From positions 25,349,504 through 25,413,503 of the forward strand of contig NC_066847.1 of the NCBI RefSeq assembly GCF_001640805.2: DNA of 64,000 nt, in the 5' to 3' direction. The notes beneath the pieces are model-generated. The model saw only the letters and a program-made list of their open reading frames with translations, searched no databases and had not been told where the DNA came from. A program made the position numbers and the translations under genes. Shown piece by piece: positions 40,688 to 50,871 of this stretch; the stretch's first letter is position 1, and the number at the start of each line of letters is the position of its first letter. The stretch comes from Lates calcarifer (lineage: Eukaryota > Chordata > Actinopteri > Centropomidae).

Positions 40688-41519
40688 CAGGGCCTGTGTG
40701 TGTTTCTTGAGTGTGCCTCTGGTGTTATTTGACAACGGTGCTGAGTCCCCAGGGGAACCCACCTGAGAATAAAGCATGCATTTCAATAAATCAGCTCCTA
40801 ATGAAAGCATTTGGGCTGAGGAAGAAGAAGCTGGCCAGGGGCTATAGCGTCCAGCGGCTGCCAGTGAGGTAAATAAAAAAGGCAGGTAAAATTTATCAGC
40901 TGCAGACAGTGAAGATCAAAAGAAGAACACTGACTTTAAACAAAAATCAATAATAGTTTGAAAAACTCATCCTTGAATTCTTCCCCTTTTTAATCTTAAA
41001 AGACTCTTTTATAACATTTCTGACCGTGTGACACATATTCACTGCAAAGCATACCATGAATTTATGTCACAAAGACTTCTGTCAGACCTAAAAGGTGGGT
41101 TAACTGAGTTTAGGGTGGGTTTACCCTCCACTACATCCCTGGTGGCAGTCAAATATTACTTCCTTGGATGGGGCGAGGGAGGGGGAGAGAGAGAGAGGAG
41201 TGGAGGAGGAAAAACCAAGGTGAAAGGGAGTCCCGTGAGATTTGGACAACACTCAAGCTCAAATTCAACTGGAAAATGAAGGATTAGCTTTTAGTCTGGC
41301 TGGGAGCGATGATGGAGGTGCTCTTCTAGGAGGATGAGAATATTATATATTTGATCTTTGGGTATTTCACACTCTGCCAGGCTACAGCTGGGAGTGACAA
41401 AATACTGGAATTCATTTTACCATCAAAATAAAACAAACATTTTAAAATGTGCAAAAATAAAATTAAATAAATAATAATTATTATTATTATTAGTAGTAGT
41501 AGTATTGTAATAATATATT

Positions 41520-42130
41520 CCTGCCCTTAATACTTTTATTTCCTTAATTGTTTAATTAGCTGTGTGCTAAAGCCGCTATAATAACCAAGCCATGATGAAA
41601 AGCAGAGGAAAGCCTGTCCGATTAGAGCCCATCACACAGCCCATTGGAGCTGGCAGATGCTTAGATAGACTTTTATGGATTGCTCAATGCCGTGCCGTAA
41701 TGAAGCAGGCAGGGCTGACCCATCCTGAACCAGGCTAAAAAGCTCCAGGGACGGGTCCCGCTGGGAGCCTCATAATACCCGATGCGTCCCACGGTTGTAT
41801 TAATCACACTGGAAAAAAAAATGTGTGGCAGGGCGAAAGGGGTGAAAAAAAGGGGAGAGAAAAATGAAATAAGTATGTCGTTTATCCCAATCAAGGTCGT
41901 GAATATGTGGCCGAGGGAGATTCCCCTGACCAGAATGAGGCCCTAAAAGAAAATGATGGTCCATTTAGAAAGAATGGATCGTGCAATCTGTGAAAACTCA
42001 TAATGTTTATGAAAAGCGAGATTCATCAAGCATTTCCCATCTGCGTTTGACTGACAAAATAAAAGAGCAGTGAACAGAATGGATGGGGGGAAAATGCCTC
42101 AGTGTTAAATACAGGTCTGTTATGAATAAA
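41520..42130. promoter_or_regulatory. Candidate conserved regulatory block downstream of irx2a
   Basis: About 600 bases of complex, balanced sequence free of repeats stand out from the surrounding AT-rich and repeat-rich DNA. They include TTTAATTAGC and other ATTA-type homeodomain words near 41,550 and GATTGCTCAATGC near 41,678. No ORF of interest is seen. The CNE reading is judged by eye only. Confidence 0.4.
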
Positions 42131-42236
42131 AGAATGACGCCCCAAGATTGATGTAATAGTTGGGAAAACAGTTTAATATTTTCTCCTTTGAATAATGGAT
42201 ATCATACCCCGCCAGTATACATCCATACCAGCGCGT

Positions 42237-42247
42237 TTTATTTTATT
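42237..42247 (-). terminator. irx2a: Candidate irx2a polyadenylation signals (overlapping AATAAA pair)
   Basis: The minus strand reads AATAAAATAAA here, two overlapping canonical hexamers. In a visual scan it is the first canonical signal downstream of exon 3 that is not inside a repeat, about 2 kb beyond the apparent stop. If used, the stretch from about 44,300 to 42,220 would be last intron plus 3' UTR. Confidence 0.35.
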
Positions 42248-42798
42248 TACATTCAAAGATATAAATTAGTAAAAGTACTCCTGATAACAAGATTGTGTAG
42301 CTTTTTCCCAAATGCGTCTCAAATAAAAACCGTCCATAATATATATATATATATTTATATATATATATATTTACAAAACAAACAGACGATGTCAGTTTCC
42401 CATTTTTGCAATACAACTTGCATAAATTATAGGCATCATTTCGCCCTCATTTAAAAAAATAAATATCAAATGTAGGCTATTCCACTTTGAAGTCCTCAAG
42501 TTCACTTCAGCTCCGTCCGCCTTGCGTCCTAAGACACCTCCTTTTACAAATATGGTTTCACAGAAAGGCCAAATTATGTTTTTTCCACACGTAGATATAT
42601 ACTAAAACAATATACCGTGGCAAATAAGCAAACCATAGGAACCTGAGAAATAACATGGAAATCACATATAATGGGAGATCTTTTTTTTCAAACCAGCATA
42701 TGAAATTATTATCCGCAATGCATCAAAACAAAACAAGTGAAATAATACAATAATAATCTGTGTGTGCTGTAGAGTGTCTCAGCCCGTGTGTATATGTA

Positions 42799-42839
<41 letters not shown>

Positions 42840-42927
42840 CTGAGGAGGCGGTAGCAGCATTCATCCCGACTATATGGTGGCACTAGATCCGGTTTGGAGT
42901 AAAGGTTATGGGGGTTAAAACATGAGG

Positions 42928-42980
42928 CTAAAAGGTGATGTCATACCTCGCTTTATAGTCAAAGCAATTGTGACACCTAC
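42928..42980 (-). CDS. Candidate short terminal coding exon of irx2a (one of two options)
   Basis: This is an exon prediction only. A good acceptor (pyrimidine-rich, ending CCGTCTGCAG at 42990-42981) is followed by sequence that is in frame with the donor at 44318. It would add G-R-C-H-N-C-F-D-Y-K-A-R-Y-D-I-T-F and stop at TAG 42930-42928. The splice signal is the better of the two options, but the peptide does not resemble the human IRX2 tail as I remember it. The alternative is an acceptor at 43895-43894 giving A-P-S-Q-Q-M-N-V-Y-Y-G-L and stopping at TAA 43858-43856. The real exon could also be elsewhere. Confidence 0.2.
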
Positions 42981-43379
42981 CTGCAGACGGTGGAAATAAA
43001 AATGATTATAATAGAAAAAAAATCCCACGCGATCAAAATGATCAACTCCTCTGAAAACACAGTTTGTCAGGTTGGCTCAATACAACCAAAACAGCTCTAT
43101 ACTTACTGCAAGTGCTTATTAAAAATCCCCACTGCCTAATTGCCGGTAAAACGTCTGATCAAGACGCTGATCCTGCAGGCAATGCTTTGAGTGTGTGTGT
43201 GTGTGTGTGTGTGTGCGTGCGTGCGTGCAGGGAAAGTAACCGCCACAATCACCTAAGTGACATTTGAAGATGTAAAGTTGCACGATGAATGCGCAGAGCA
43301 AACCAACTGATTTGTTTGCTTTTGGCTGACCCAGTGTAATTATAATTATCCTAAGCTGAAAGATAAGGTTTATGGGGCC

Positions 43380-43429
43380 GACACACACGCACACGCGCAC
43401 ACACACACGCGCGCGCGCGCGCACACACC
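43380..43429 (+). repeat. Alternating CA/CG tract
   Basis: CA units with a central run of seven to eight CG dinucleotides. Alternating purine-pyrimidine of this type favours Z-DNA. Confidence 0.9.
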
Positions 43430-43539
43430 CACATCAGAGAAAACATTAAAAATGGGATTCCTGCTTAAAGCTATGGCAACATTTCTCTGCTTACTGGATT
43501 CACAGGCTGCCAGTGTGTGAGTGCACGCGCCTGTCTCTG

Positions 43540-43587
43540 TATGTGTGTGTGTGTGTGTCTGTGTGTGTGTGTGCGCGCGCGCGCGTG
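43540..43587 (+). repeat. Alternating TG/CG tract
   Basis: TG units end in a run of CG dinucleotides at about 43,572-43,586. It is complementary in type to the tract about 110 bases away at 43,380-43,429. Confidence 0.9.
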
Positions 43588-44310
43588 GTCGGGCAGATTT
43601 GAGGCCTGTCCTTCGTAGGCTTATTTTAATGTCTATATCTGTAGGTGTCCTCTTGCACATTTGTTTGCAATAGGTTTTTCTTATTATATCCCTACTGATT
43701 TCTAATGCGAGCTTGTTGCAAATGAAAACCTCGTGGCCTCATACTTAGCGATTCTATGAGATTCAAAAAGACCAAAAATATATGTATATAGTTTTTAAAA
43801 ATGGAGAACAATTATAAATTGATTATTCCAGTAAATTAACCGCACTGAAAACGATTTATAGGCCATAGTACACGTTCATTTGCTGAGACGGCGCTGTAAA
43901 ATCGTCCATCTTAATAAGTCATTTAGTCTCATATTCAGTCCTAAAATCGCATTTATCTTAAAGCAAGTGAAAATCTGCAAATAGTGTCAGATGATGCCAC
44001 TTGTTTCTCACGCAAGGCTGCTTGAAAGAGTCTTAATTTTCTTGGGACAAAGACAGAGAGAGAAAGAGAGAGAAAAAAAAAGTACAGCCCAATCAGCCCA
44101 CATGGTGTCACGACAATGACACATGAAAGTGATACAAAGAAAGACCAGTTGATTTGCATTGGAAACAAGTGAACTCATTTTACTTCCACCATGAAGAGAT
44201 TTCCCTCTCGGTGTTTAAGAAAAATACAATCTCAAGATTCAACACTAGATTAAATAAGTTTTCAAAATGGTTATCGTTTTGGTAATAGTGGAGGCTACCG
44301 CGTCATGTTA

Positions 44311-44350
44311 TTACGTACCTTTCTTTGCTTCTAAATTTGCGGGTCTGAAA

Positions 44351-44381
<31 letters not shown>

Positions 44382-45567
44382 CGACAACAACAATCTGGTT
44401 TGGGTTATTTTTAACAAGGGGAGAGTCTGGCCTGTGTTTGGGGTTTGTGCTCGCCTCCAGAGCCTGGTGTGAGGAGCTGAGACCCTCGTTTGCAGCAGCA
44501 GCAGCGGCGGCGGCGGCGGCGGCTGCTGCAGCCAGACTCACTCCAGATGAATTAGTATACCGCAGGATCCCTTGGCCCTGCAGGGGGCTGAAGTTGCCAT
44601 AGTTTGTGTAATTGCTATAAAAGGGAGAAGTGTAATAAATAGGTCTTCCAAGGATGGAGGGGGCCGGGTAGAGGGAGGGGGAGGTGGCAGTCGGGGAGGT
44701 GGTAGAAGAAGGCGTGGGGGGAGTGAGGAGGCCACCGCTGGAGGAGGGGCAATTCGGTTGCCCGGGCTGCCCCGGTTGCTGTTGCTGCTGATGTTGCTGC
44801 TTTTGGTCCGAGGTAGCAATCTCCGCCAGCGACCACAACTTGGGCTTGACCGTAGGGTTCTGAGGAGCCCCCGAGGAGGGTCTCGCGTCAAGGCATGAGG
44901 ACGATTTACCGGTGTTCACGTTGTTGCTGTTGATGTTGTTGTTGTTGACGAGGCTCCGGGCCAAATCCTCGCGCTGGCTGTGGAGGTGGTGGAGGTGTTG
45001 GAGGTGGTGGTGGTGGTGGTGGTGGTGGAGATGGTGTTGGTGGTGGCCGAGGATCGGCGCTTCTACTCCCGTTAGGGGCGACGACGTGACGGGCTTGGGC
45101 GAGAGCTGAACCCGCGGGTCGTGGCTCTGGTCCTCGCCGTCCTCGTCGCATTTGTCGCCGGCTCGGTCGGAGCCCAGCTCGCCCACGCGACAGCTGACCT
45201 TCTCCCCGTCAGACTCGGCGGAGCAGGAGTGGTCCGTCAGAGTGTCGACGTGCAAGCTGATACCTAAGACAGGAGGAGGGAATAAATAAATAAATAAGAA
45301 ATATATAGTTACAGAAAAACCTAAGAATCCAATGATGTATTATAAGAAAACAGGAAAATTGAAACTGTAAAAAAACAGATACACATATAATAATAAATAT
45401 GAATGACTGGTAATAATATTCTAAAATAAAAGCAAAGACCTGAGTTGAAAAAAAAAAAAAAATAAATAAATATATAATCCATCTGAAAACTTATTTTCCT
45501 AGTTCCAAGTTCCATGCCCATTCACTAATGTTTTACCACCAACCAGGCTTGAATAAGTAAAGTATAA

Positions 45568-45645
<78 letters not shown>

Positions 45646-45925
45646 ATGTATATAATTAAAAGTCTTTTTAATGATAACAATGATGCTCTCACCTTTTATA
45701 TCATTATACAAAAAATGACATTAAGAGAATAACATTTGCAGTCTAATTTTAATGAGGCCACTCATGCACTCATGTTGATAGCTGTGTTGTGTGACCAACC
45801 ATTAATCATATAGATAGATAAATAAAGAAAATAAAATCTTCATCTTTACAGGTCATTTTAGAGAAGTGGTGAATCTTAGAGCCTCGTTTTCATTAAAAAA
45901 AATCAATCAACCATGTTACTGAGCA

Positions 45926-45988
<63 letters not shown>

Positions 45989-48070
45989 AGATCATTTGTA
46001 TTGGGATTTATTATTTTATCATTTGAAATCTGTGATATATTTTACTAGGATATCACTGCACCAAATGACTTGAGCAGTAAATAAAAGGGGTATCCACCTC
46101 TCCCCTCCCTTTTACCCCCATCCTACCCCTGAATTGTTAAATGGATCATTGGCTCGGTCGCCAGATTATACCCCACCTTCATCCTCCGCTGAAGCCTCGC
46201 TGTTATCCAGGGTTTTCTCAGAGCGCTCCACCTCCTTCCTCTCCCCGTCCCCGTCCTCCTCGTCCTCGTCTTCGCTCTTATTCCTGGGCGCCCAGGTCAT
46301 CTTGTTCTCCTTCTTGAGCCTCCGCCTGGCGTTGGCGAACCATGTGGAGACCTGCGTCAGGGTCATCTTGGTGATAATAGCCAGCATGATCTTTTCCCCT
46401 TTCGTCGGGTACGGGTTCTTCCTGTGCTCCTGCAGCCAGGCCTTCAGGGTGGCCGTGGCGTCCCTGGTGGCGTTTTTGCGGTAAGCCGGGTCGTTGAGTT
46501 GGTAGGGGTACCCTGGGCTCCCGTATGGGTGGTAACTTAATGCCCCCGCCATGCCCGTCGTGTGTGCGTCATATGGAGAGCTCTGAAAGTTGAAAAAAGT
46601 CATACGTCTTTGGTGTGCTTTCTAGTGCTGTGTTTTAAAATTATATTCTCTCATAAAATTGTTTTTAAATTTGACAGTTCTGTTAACATGTAATAAACAG
46701 ACTTTTTAACAAAGAAACTTCGTATAGTTTCAACGTCTATCTAATGCACGTCACATATAAAAATATTACATTTAAAAAAAATGAAGAAAACAATTTTATT
46801 CTGCGATGTGTAGCAGTGTAGTCAGTTGGATTTGGAAACCTGTCGAAAAAGCTTTATTGACCACTCGCAGTGCAAAGAAAAAATATCTACATTTTTTTAA
46901 CCTTGATCTCATTAGTCAGCCCTGCTCATAAAGGTTAAAACAAATGTCTGTAATTGTAAGCACACCGTGCGTAAAAGCAGGCCGCAGGAAGGCACGAACT
47001 AATGGTTAACTAATGGTTAAGATCATTATCGGATTAACTAATAACAGAGCCGCCGTTAATGTAGCAGTTAAGATAATAAAGAGGGAATTTCAATTTCAAT
47101 TTTCTGTAATCACCTATTCACTTCCTCATTTTCTTTCAGTGGCTGCTTTTTGTGATTTGTTTTGTTTTGTTGTCTTGTGGCAGCCCCGATGTGTTAACAT
47201 ATCTGCTCTTTGCAGCATTACAAATCCCATTAGCAAATCACTTGATATGCACCTTTCCCTAAAACGCTTGAAGTGCCCTGTGACATTAGCAATGCGAGTC
47301 ATGCTTTTCATGTTAAAATTCCGTTTATTCAACTCGGAATAAAGTCAGCGACTCCATTCCCTGGTGATGTTAAATGACTGCCGAAGAAGAAAGAGTTGTA
47401 TCAATTTTCTATGACGCGTACATTCAACTGCTTGGAGTATAAATGTTTCCAAGTAAAAATGCTCAGTTTTACATAATTAGCTGCGCAGCGAGTGTTAAGC
47501 GTTGGTCAAGCCATTACGATTTGCAGCTCGTGCTTAGAAATCCCATTTAAGCCAAAGGGAGGGGGTCAAGGATTTTTAAGTAAGGACCCGACGAGGAGGC
47601 CACTAGATGTGAATGTGTAGCACTCAATAGAAAAGTTCCGCAAGCACTTGCTGATTTGTCAGTCACAACAAAAACATTGTAAATCCGCACCGATTCAGTC
47701 GCGCTGTACGCCTGTGAGAGACAGTTTAAGCGTTTCGCGCATTTAAAGACTTTAACACACCGAGACATTCGCGCAGCTTTGGAAAATTAATACATACAAG
47801 ATCATAGATGAAAATCTGAAATATTTTTACCATGTAGGATGGGAATCCCGTAGTCGGATCCGTGGAGTATGACAGCGGACTGGAGAAGCCTGCACCGGCC
47901 GAGGCGGAGAAAGCAGCCGATCCAGGGTAAGGGCTGAAGGCTGAGCCAGAGGACGACCTCGCCAAGTCTTCATTCCGCGGGGCAGCCAGAGCCGAGGCCC
48001 CGTAAGCCGGACACGAATAAAGAGCCAGAGAGCCCGGGGGCTGGTAGAGGTAACCCTGAGGATAGGACAT
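44311..48070 (-). CDS. irx2a: Iroquois homeobox protein 2 (TALE homeodomain transcription factor), three coding exons, possible fourth
   Basis: This is a nuclear DNA-binding transcription factor of the Iroquois (TALE) class, used in patterning of neural tissue, heart and other organs. The coding parts are 48070-47831, 46582-46177 and 45263-44311 on the minus strand, joined by GT-AG introns. Read through to the TAA at 44313-44311 the protein is 532 residues; human IRX2 is about 471. The order is an N-terminus starting [20 protein letters not shown], as in Irx2 and Irx5; the homeodomain at about residues 111-173 with the PYP three-residue insertion at 137-139; an acidic run at 183-196; the Irx2-type motif [18 protein letters not shown] at 220-237; a His-rich run; the Iro box [14 protein letters not shown] at 355-368; and a Tyr-rich motif [20 protein letters not shown] at 419-438. 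The [10 protein letters not shown] and GILRY motifs favour Irx2 over Irx5. A strong donor at 44318 suggests the last two residues may be replaced by a short further exon. The window shows only this copy, so 2a rather than plain 2 follows fish naming. Confidence 0.96.
44319..45263 (-). CDS. irx2a: irx2a coding exon 3 (Iro box and C-terminal region)
   Basis: The acceptor is TCTTAG at 45269-45264, and the first two bases complete Gly 216, giving EDEGISLHVD as in other Irx2 proteins. The exon encodes residues 217-530: the [11 protein letters not shown] motif, a His-rich stretch at 289-310 with eight His in a row, Asn-rich 322-331, the Iro box at 355-368, a Pro/Ser/Thr-rich stretch at 384-416, the Tyr-rich motif at 419-438, 14 Ala at 460-473 and 9 Gln at 511-519. 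If not spliced again, the frame ends EAKKGT at the TAA 44313-44311. The sequence AAAG|GTACGT at 44322-44313 is a near-consensus donor. In human IRX2, as I recall it, the protein continues after EPKK with a short extra stretch, so 44319 is the likelier exon end. Confidence 0.9.
44352..44378 (-). repeat. irx2a: Poly-glutamine codon tract in irx2a (9 Gln)
   Basis: Nine Gln codons (CAG with one CAA interruption) encode residues 511-519, close to the C-terminus. This tract is not in the human IRX2 sequence as I recall it. Confidence 0.9.
44491..44532 (-). repeat. irx2a: Poly-alanine codon tract in irx2a (14 Ala)
   Basis: Fourteen GCN codons encode residues 460-473. The middle is a pure GCC run and the edges use GCT and GCA. 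Mixed codons make slippage less likely at the ends than in the middle. The antisense frame gives an apparent poly-Ala/Cys ORF that is not a gene. Confidence 0.95.
45570..45647 (+). repeat. (TA)n-(TG)n microsatellite in irx2a intron 2
   Basis: About 60 bases of TA and then about 17 of TG. Expected to be length-variable between individuals. Confidence 0.95.
45928..45984 (+). repeat. (TA)n microsatellite in irx2a intron 2
   Basis: A pure TA alternation of about 56 bases, about 280 bases from the other TA tract in the same intron. Confidence 0.95.
46177..46582 (-). CDS. irx2a: irx2a coding exon 2 with the TALE homeodomain
   Basis: This exon encodes residues 81-215 plus the first base of the Gly 216 codon (406 bases). 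The acceptor is the pyrimidine-rich tract ending CAG at 46585-46583; the donor is GTGGGG at 46176. The complete homeodomain lies here, beginning [20 protein letters not shown] and ending before KENKMTW. The WFANARRR recognition helix has Ala at homeodomain position 50 and the invariant Asn at 51 (residue 164). The acidic run [15 protein letters not shown] follows. An in-frame ATG at 46603 is upstream of the acceptor and is not part of the mature message. Confidence 0.96.
46583..47830 (-). other. irx2a: irx2a intron 1
   Basis: This is a phase 0 intron of 1,248 bases with donor GTAAAA and acceptor CAG. It has no long microsatellite. The part at about 47,340-47,560 is complex sequence with homeodomain-type ATTA/TAAT words and is a candidate intronic enhancer. 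ORFs inside the intron have no recognisable similarity. Confidence 0.9.
47831..48070 (-). CDS. irx2a: irx2a coding exon 1
   Basis: This exon encodes residues 1-80. The start ATG is at 48070-48068, within CACCAATGT, and is the only start that gives the Irx2/Irx5 signature N-terminus. The exon closes after TCC TAC ATG (SYM) with the donor GTAAAA at 47830, in phase 0. The encoded part is rich in Ser, Ala, Gly and Tyr and ends TTGFPSYM, matching the human GFPSYM just before its exon join. Translation beyond the donor continues only into intron sequence and loses all Iroquois similarity. Confidence 0.96.
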
Positions 48071-48420
48071 TGGTGAGCGCGGTAGCTATAGGTCGCCGAT
48101 TCCAAAAGAGGGAGGAAAAAACGCGCAGGGCGGCGGGCAGCAGCAGCCAAAATAATAAACAATCAACTCAATAATCAGCCGTGCAAACAGTCATCAGACA
48201 ATGAAAATAAAAAAGTCCTCCCTCCGCAGCCCCCTTACTGGGAAAAAAACCCCGAAAGATCTGTTAAAGTGCCCACATAGAGGCAATGTGGCATGCGTCT
48301 TGATCCCCTAGCGTCCGATGTTTTTAGTACGCAGCACTATGAAGTGAGGAGTTAGGAGAGAAGGAGCCAGTGGAGTTTCAGACACACAGAGCATTGGGGG
48401 AAACTGGAGCTGTCACTCCG
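48071..48420 (-). promoter_or_regulatory. irx2a: irx2a 5' UTR and probable CpG-rich promoter
   Basis: CpG-rich sequence continues from exon 1 upstream to about 48,420, unlike the AT-rich surroundings. This is typical of a developmental-gene CpG promoter. No clear TATA box is seen on the minus strand, and the transcription start cannot be placed from sequence alone. The start codon context has C at -3 and is therefore only moderate. Confidence 0.6.
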
Positions 48421-49018
48421 ACTCATCTGAATATCCCATCCCCGCCCCCTTTCCGCCTCATAGAAATGGAGCCTCGGAACAAAACCAAGACTCCACACTG
48501 CAAAAAGTGGGCTCTGTGTCCACCTCAACGAGATTCCTTTAGTTTAGTTTAGTGTGAAATTTGAAAACTTTTTTAAAAATTATTAAAATCAGATAAATTC
48601 ACCAACTGAATGAGACAGTAATGTAATTGCTGCTAATGCAAAATGAACTGGTCCACAGTTGCTGCTATCTGCCTTATTTGCCATTTGTTTCAGTCAAATT
48701 CACCACACAGGTGATGTGTATCAGGAAATCGACTCATTTTGAATTTTTCTTTTCAGTTCCATTGTTTCATTTATGGTTAAAAACCTCTACAGTGCCCAAA
48801 TTTACATGTTCAGATGGCTGTAGTTGCACTACAGGACATACATAGGCTGACAGGAAGGGAAAGAGAGCTATGCTAAATTACTTCACTTGTTCTACTCAGT
48901 GCTTCTTGTGCCGTCGGTTTATTTATCTGAATTGTTTTAAGGTCAGGTTGATTGTGGCACACAGCGTCTGTCTGATCAAAACTTGACGCTTAACACTCCC
49001 AACTGTGCAAGAGAGGAG

Positions 49019-49300
49019 GGGGGGGGGTATAAAATGACCAGTGCCCCCTCCACTTGCAGCTGGTTATTTTGTCAGTCCAGCTATTAAAACGCGGACACAT
49101 CCATTGAAGTATGCGGGGACTGATAAGTGCGCGCGCGCTCCTCCCTTGGGCAGTGCGCGCTCTGACCTGCGGGAGGCGTACCCGGGCTCCCTTCATTTTC
49201 ACCACTTAGCGAATCTCAAACACGCTCATTCCTTATCATTACATTTACATTCATCAGCAATAATAAAGCTGCTGGTGGCGGGCGACTGTCGCGTTATGGG
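49019..49300 (+). promoter_or_regulatory. Plus-strand TATA box and GC-rich block upstream of irx2a
   Basis: TATAAAA at 49,028-49,034 follows a run of ten G residues on the plus strand. It is followed by CpG-rich sequence, including GCGCGCGCGC near 49,130, to about 49,300. A strong plus-strand donor (GAG|GTGAGT) occurs near 49,428-49,436. Together these could be a promoter and first exon of a transcript divergent from irx2. In mammals IRX2 has a divergent partner transcript (C5orf38/CEI). No coding ORF of interest follows, so any product is likely non-coding. This is inference from motifs. Confidence 0.3.
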
Positions 49301-50871
49301 GAGGGGGGCAGTCTAGCCTCCATACTGAGGCACATAAGCTGCACTACTGAAGTGTGTGTGTGACTCTCTCTCTGTGTGTGTGTGTGTGTGTGTGTGTGTA
49401 TTTGTGTGCGCGCACTGGTTGGGTATGAGGTGAGTTTGACAGTTTTTGCTCATGCACTTTTTTTTCTTTTGCCAGTGCGTCACCTGTCCACGCTGCTGTG
49501 TGTCTTTGTGTGCGCTTTTAGACTCGCCTGCATGCAAAACAGGGCATATCCTTGTCCTTTATTATTGTGATTACAGGCATTATGACCTCTGTTGGAGACA
49601 AGCGATACAGCACAGCATGGTGGAAACCTGAAACTGTGACAGCGGTTTTGGAACGGGCAGTCAAGGTGGCAACTGTTAGGAAGAAGAGTGGCCTAGCAGT
49701 CTCTCTCATCAGTATTCATCCGAATGGATGTATTCATCCATCAGGTGCTTGTTCCTCCACTGCAGTGTGGTCTGGCAGTGTTGTAAACAGCAACAGCACA
49801 ATTTGAAGAGGTGCAATACAGCTCGTCTGTTAGCAGGAATGACTAATTTATAGATAACATCGAGATGCATGCATGCATTATAGTCTCATAAGTAATATTT
49901 ATACATTCAGTTCGGTTAATTAATACACAATATCCCATAATGTCCTGTATTCACCTGATTTAATTATAACCCCCCCCCCCCCATTTGGAGGAGATATGGC
50001 AGTGTTATGACTGTTACATGACGTCTCATTGCACAAATTGTTATCTCAACATACTATGTTATTACTTATAAGAAACATGCAGTGTTTTAAAAAAATAAAT
50101 GACATGCTAAGATAGAATAAATACCAAATTAAATAAACCCTTTTTTAAAATAAGATAAAACTGCTATCCTTATTTTTGGAACTATCCATCAAAAAGAGTT
50201 AAAGCTCTGAAAGCTTTAAAAATACAACACACTGCTGCATATTATGTATATACATTATGTATTGCCATATATTACTATGTAGGCCCTGAAACAATCACAT
50301 CAGTGATAGTATATAATTATGATATGAGAGTAAAACATACAGAGATTGACACTGAAGGAAATTAACTTGATGCCTTTTGTCTGACAGCAGGGTAATATAA
50401 AGGATACATAAATGGCATTTCTTTATGTTGGAAGCTTGATCCATATTTAACACTTTGTATTAAAAGCTGTAATATTGGTCTAACCATATTCTGGAACTGG
50501 ACTGTGTAACCAACATCAATTAAGTACATGAGTTGTTTTATCAAGTGAATACAAGCAACACTGAAACACATTCAACATAGCCACGGATGTAAATGGTTAT
50601 ATCATTATATATTTACTGTAGTCACAAAATTCCTCATTGTTTTCAGCCTAAGAAAGTTAAACATGTTTTTTGGAGCTATGAAGCATTTATTGCATCCCCT
50701 GTTATTTTAATAGTCTGCCTGGTATTGGTTACAGGAAAAGGTTTGTATGTGTTTAGTAAGATGTAGGTGTTTTCTCTGTTTCAGGCAGGACTAATCAATC
50801 CCAGAAGAGTAAATGAGTACTCTCAATATAGATTGGGTCAAGATATGGCTGACTGGGAGTACTGTTTGGCC

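Larger units (their letters stand above)
35402..41519. other. Gene desert proximal to the 3' side of irx2a
   Basis: Non-coding, with a C-rich quadruplex-prone patch near 35,630-35,660, a (GT)n at 38,944-38,969, CNE-like patches near 39,900-40,010 (with a TTGATCAAAGATAA word fitting TCF/LEF) and 40,370-40,490, and an ATT/AGT trinucleotide-type tract at 41,471-41,511. The 157-codon minus-strand ORF at 37,739-38,212 has no recognisable family and includes repeat-coded residues. Confidence 0.6.
42248..44310 (-). other. irx2a: irx2a 3' region: probable last intron and 3' UTR
   Basis: No long ORF is credible here. The stretch holds (TA)n at 42,338-42,371, (GT)n(GA)n at 42,799-42,839, (GT)n at 43,191-43,229, two CA/CG-type alternating tracts at 43,380-43,429 and 43,540-43,587, and otherwise AT-rich complex sequence. 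Two possible terminal-exon acceptors lie at 42,981 and 43,894. Confidence 0.5.
45264..46176 (-). other. irx2a: irx2a intron 2 with two long TA tracts
   Basis: This is a phase 1 intron of 913 bases with donor GTGGGG and acceptor TCTTAG. It contains (TA)n at 45,570-45,629 running into (GT)n to about 45,646, and a second (TA)n at 45,928-45,984. Between them is AT-rich sequence with no recognisable gene. Confidence 0.9.

Noticed and set aside
43953..44168. In-frame terminal exon option starting at the CAG after TTTCAAG near 44,015
   Set aside because: The phase is compatible, but the acceptor has a poor pyrimidine tract and the peptide shows no Iroquois similarity.
44267..44602. Plus-strand ORF with poly-Cys and poly-Ala
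   Set aside because: It is the antisense of the Gln and Ala codon tracts of irx2a exon 3.
49041..49060. Possible CTCF site (AGTGCCCCCT)
   Set aside because: Only the left half of the motif fits; the CTGGTGGC half is missing.
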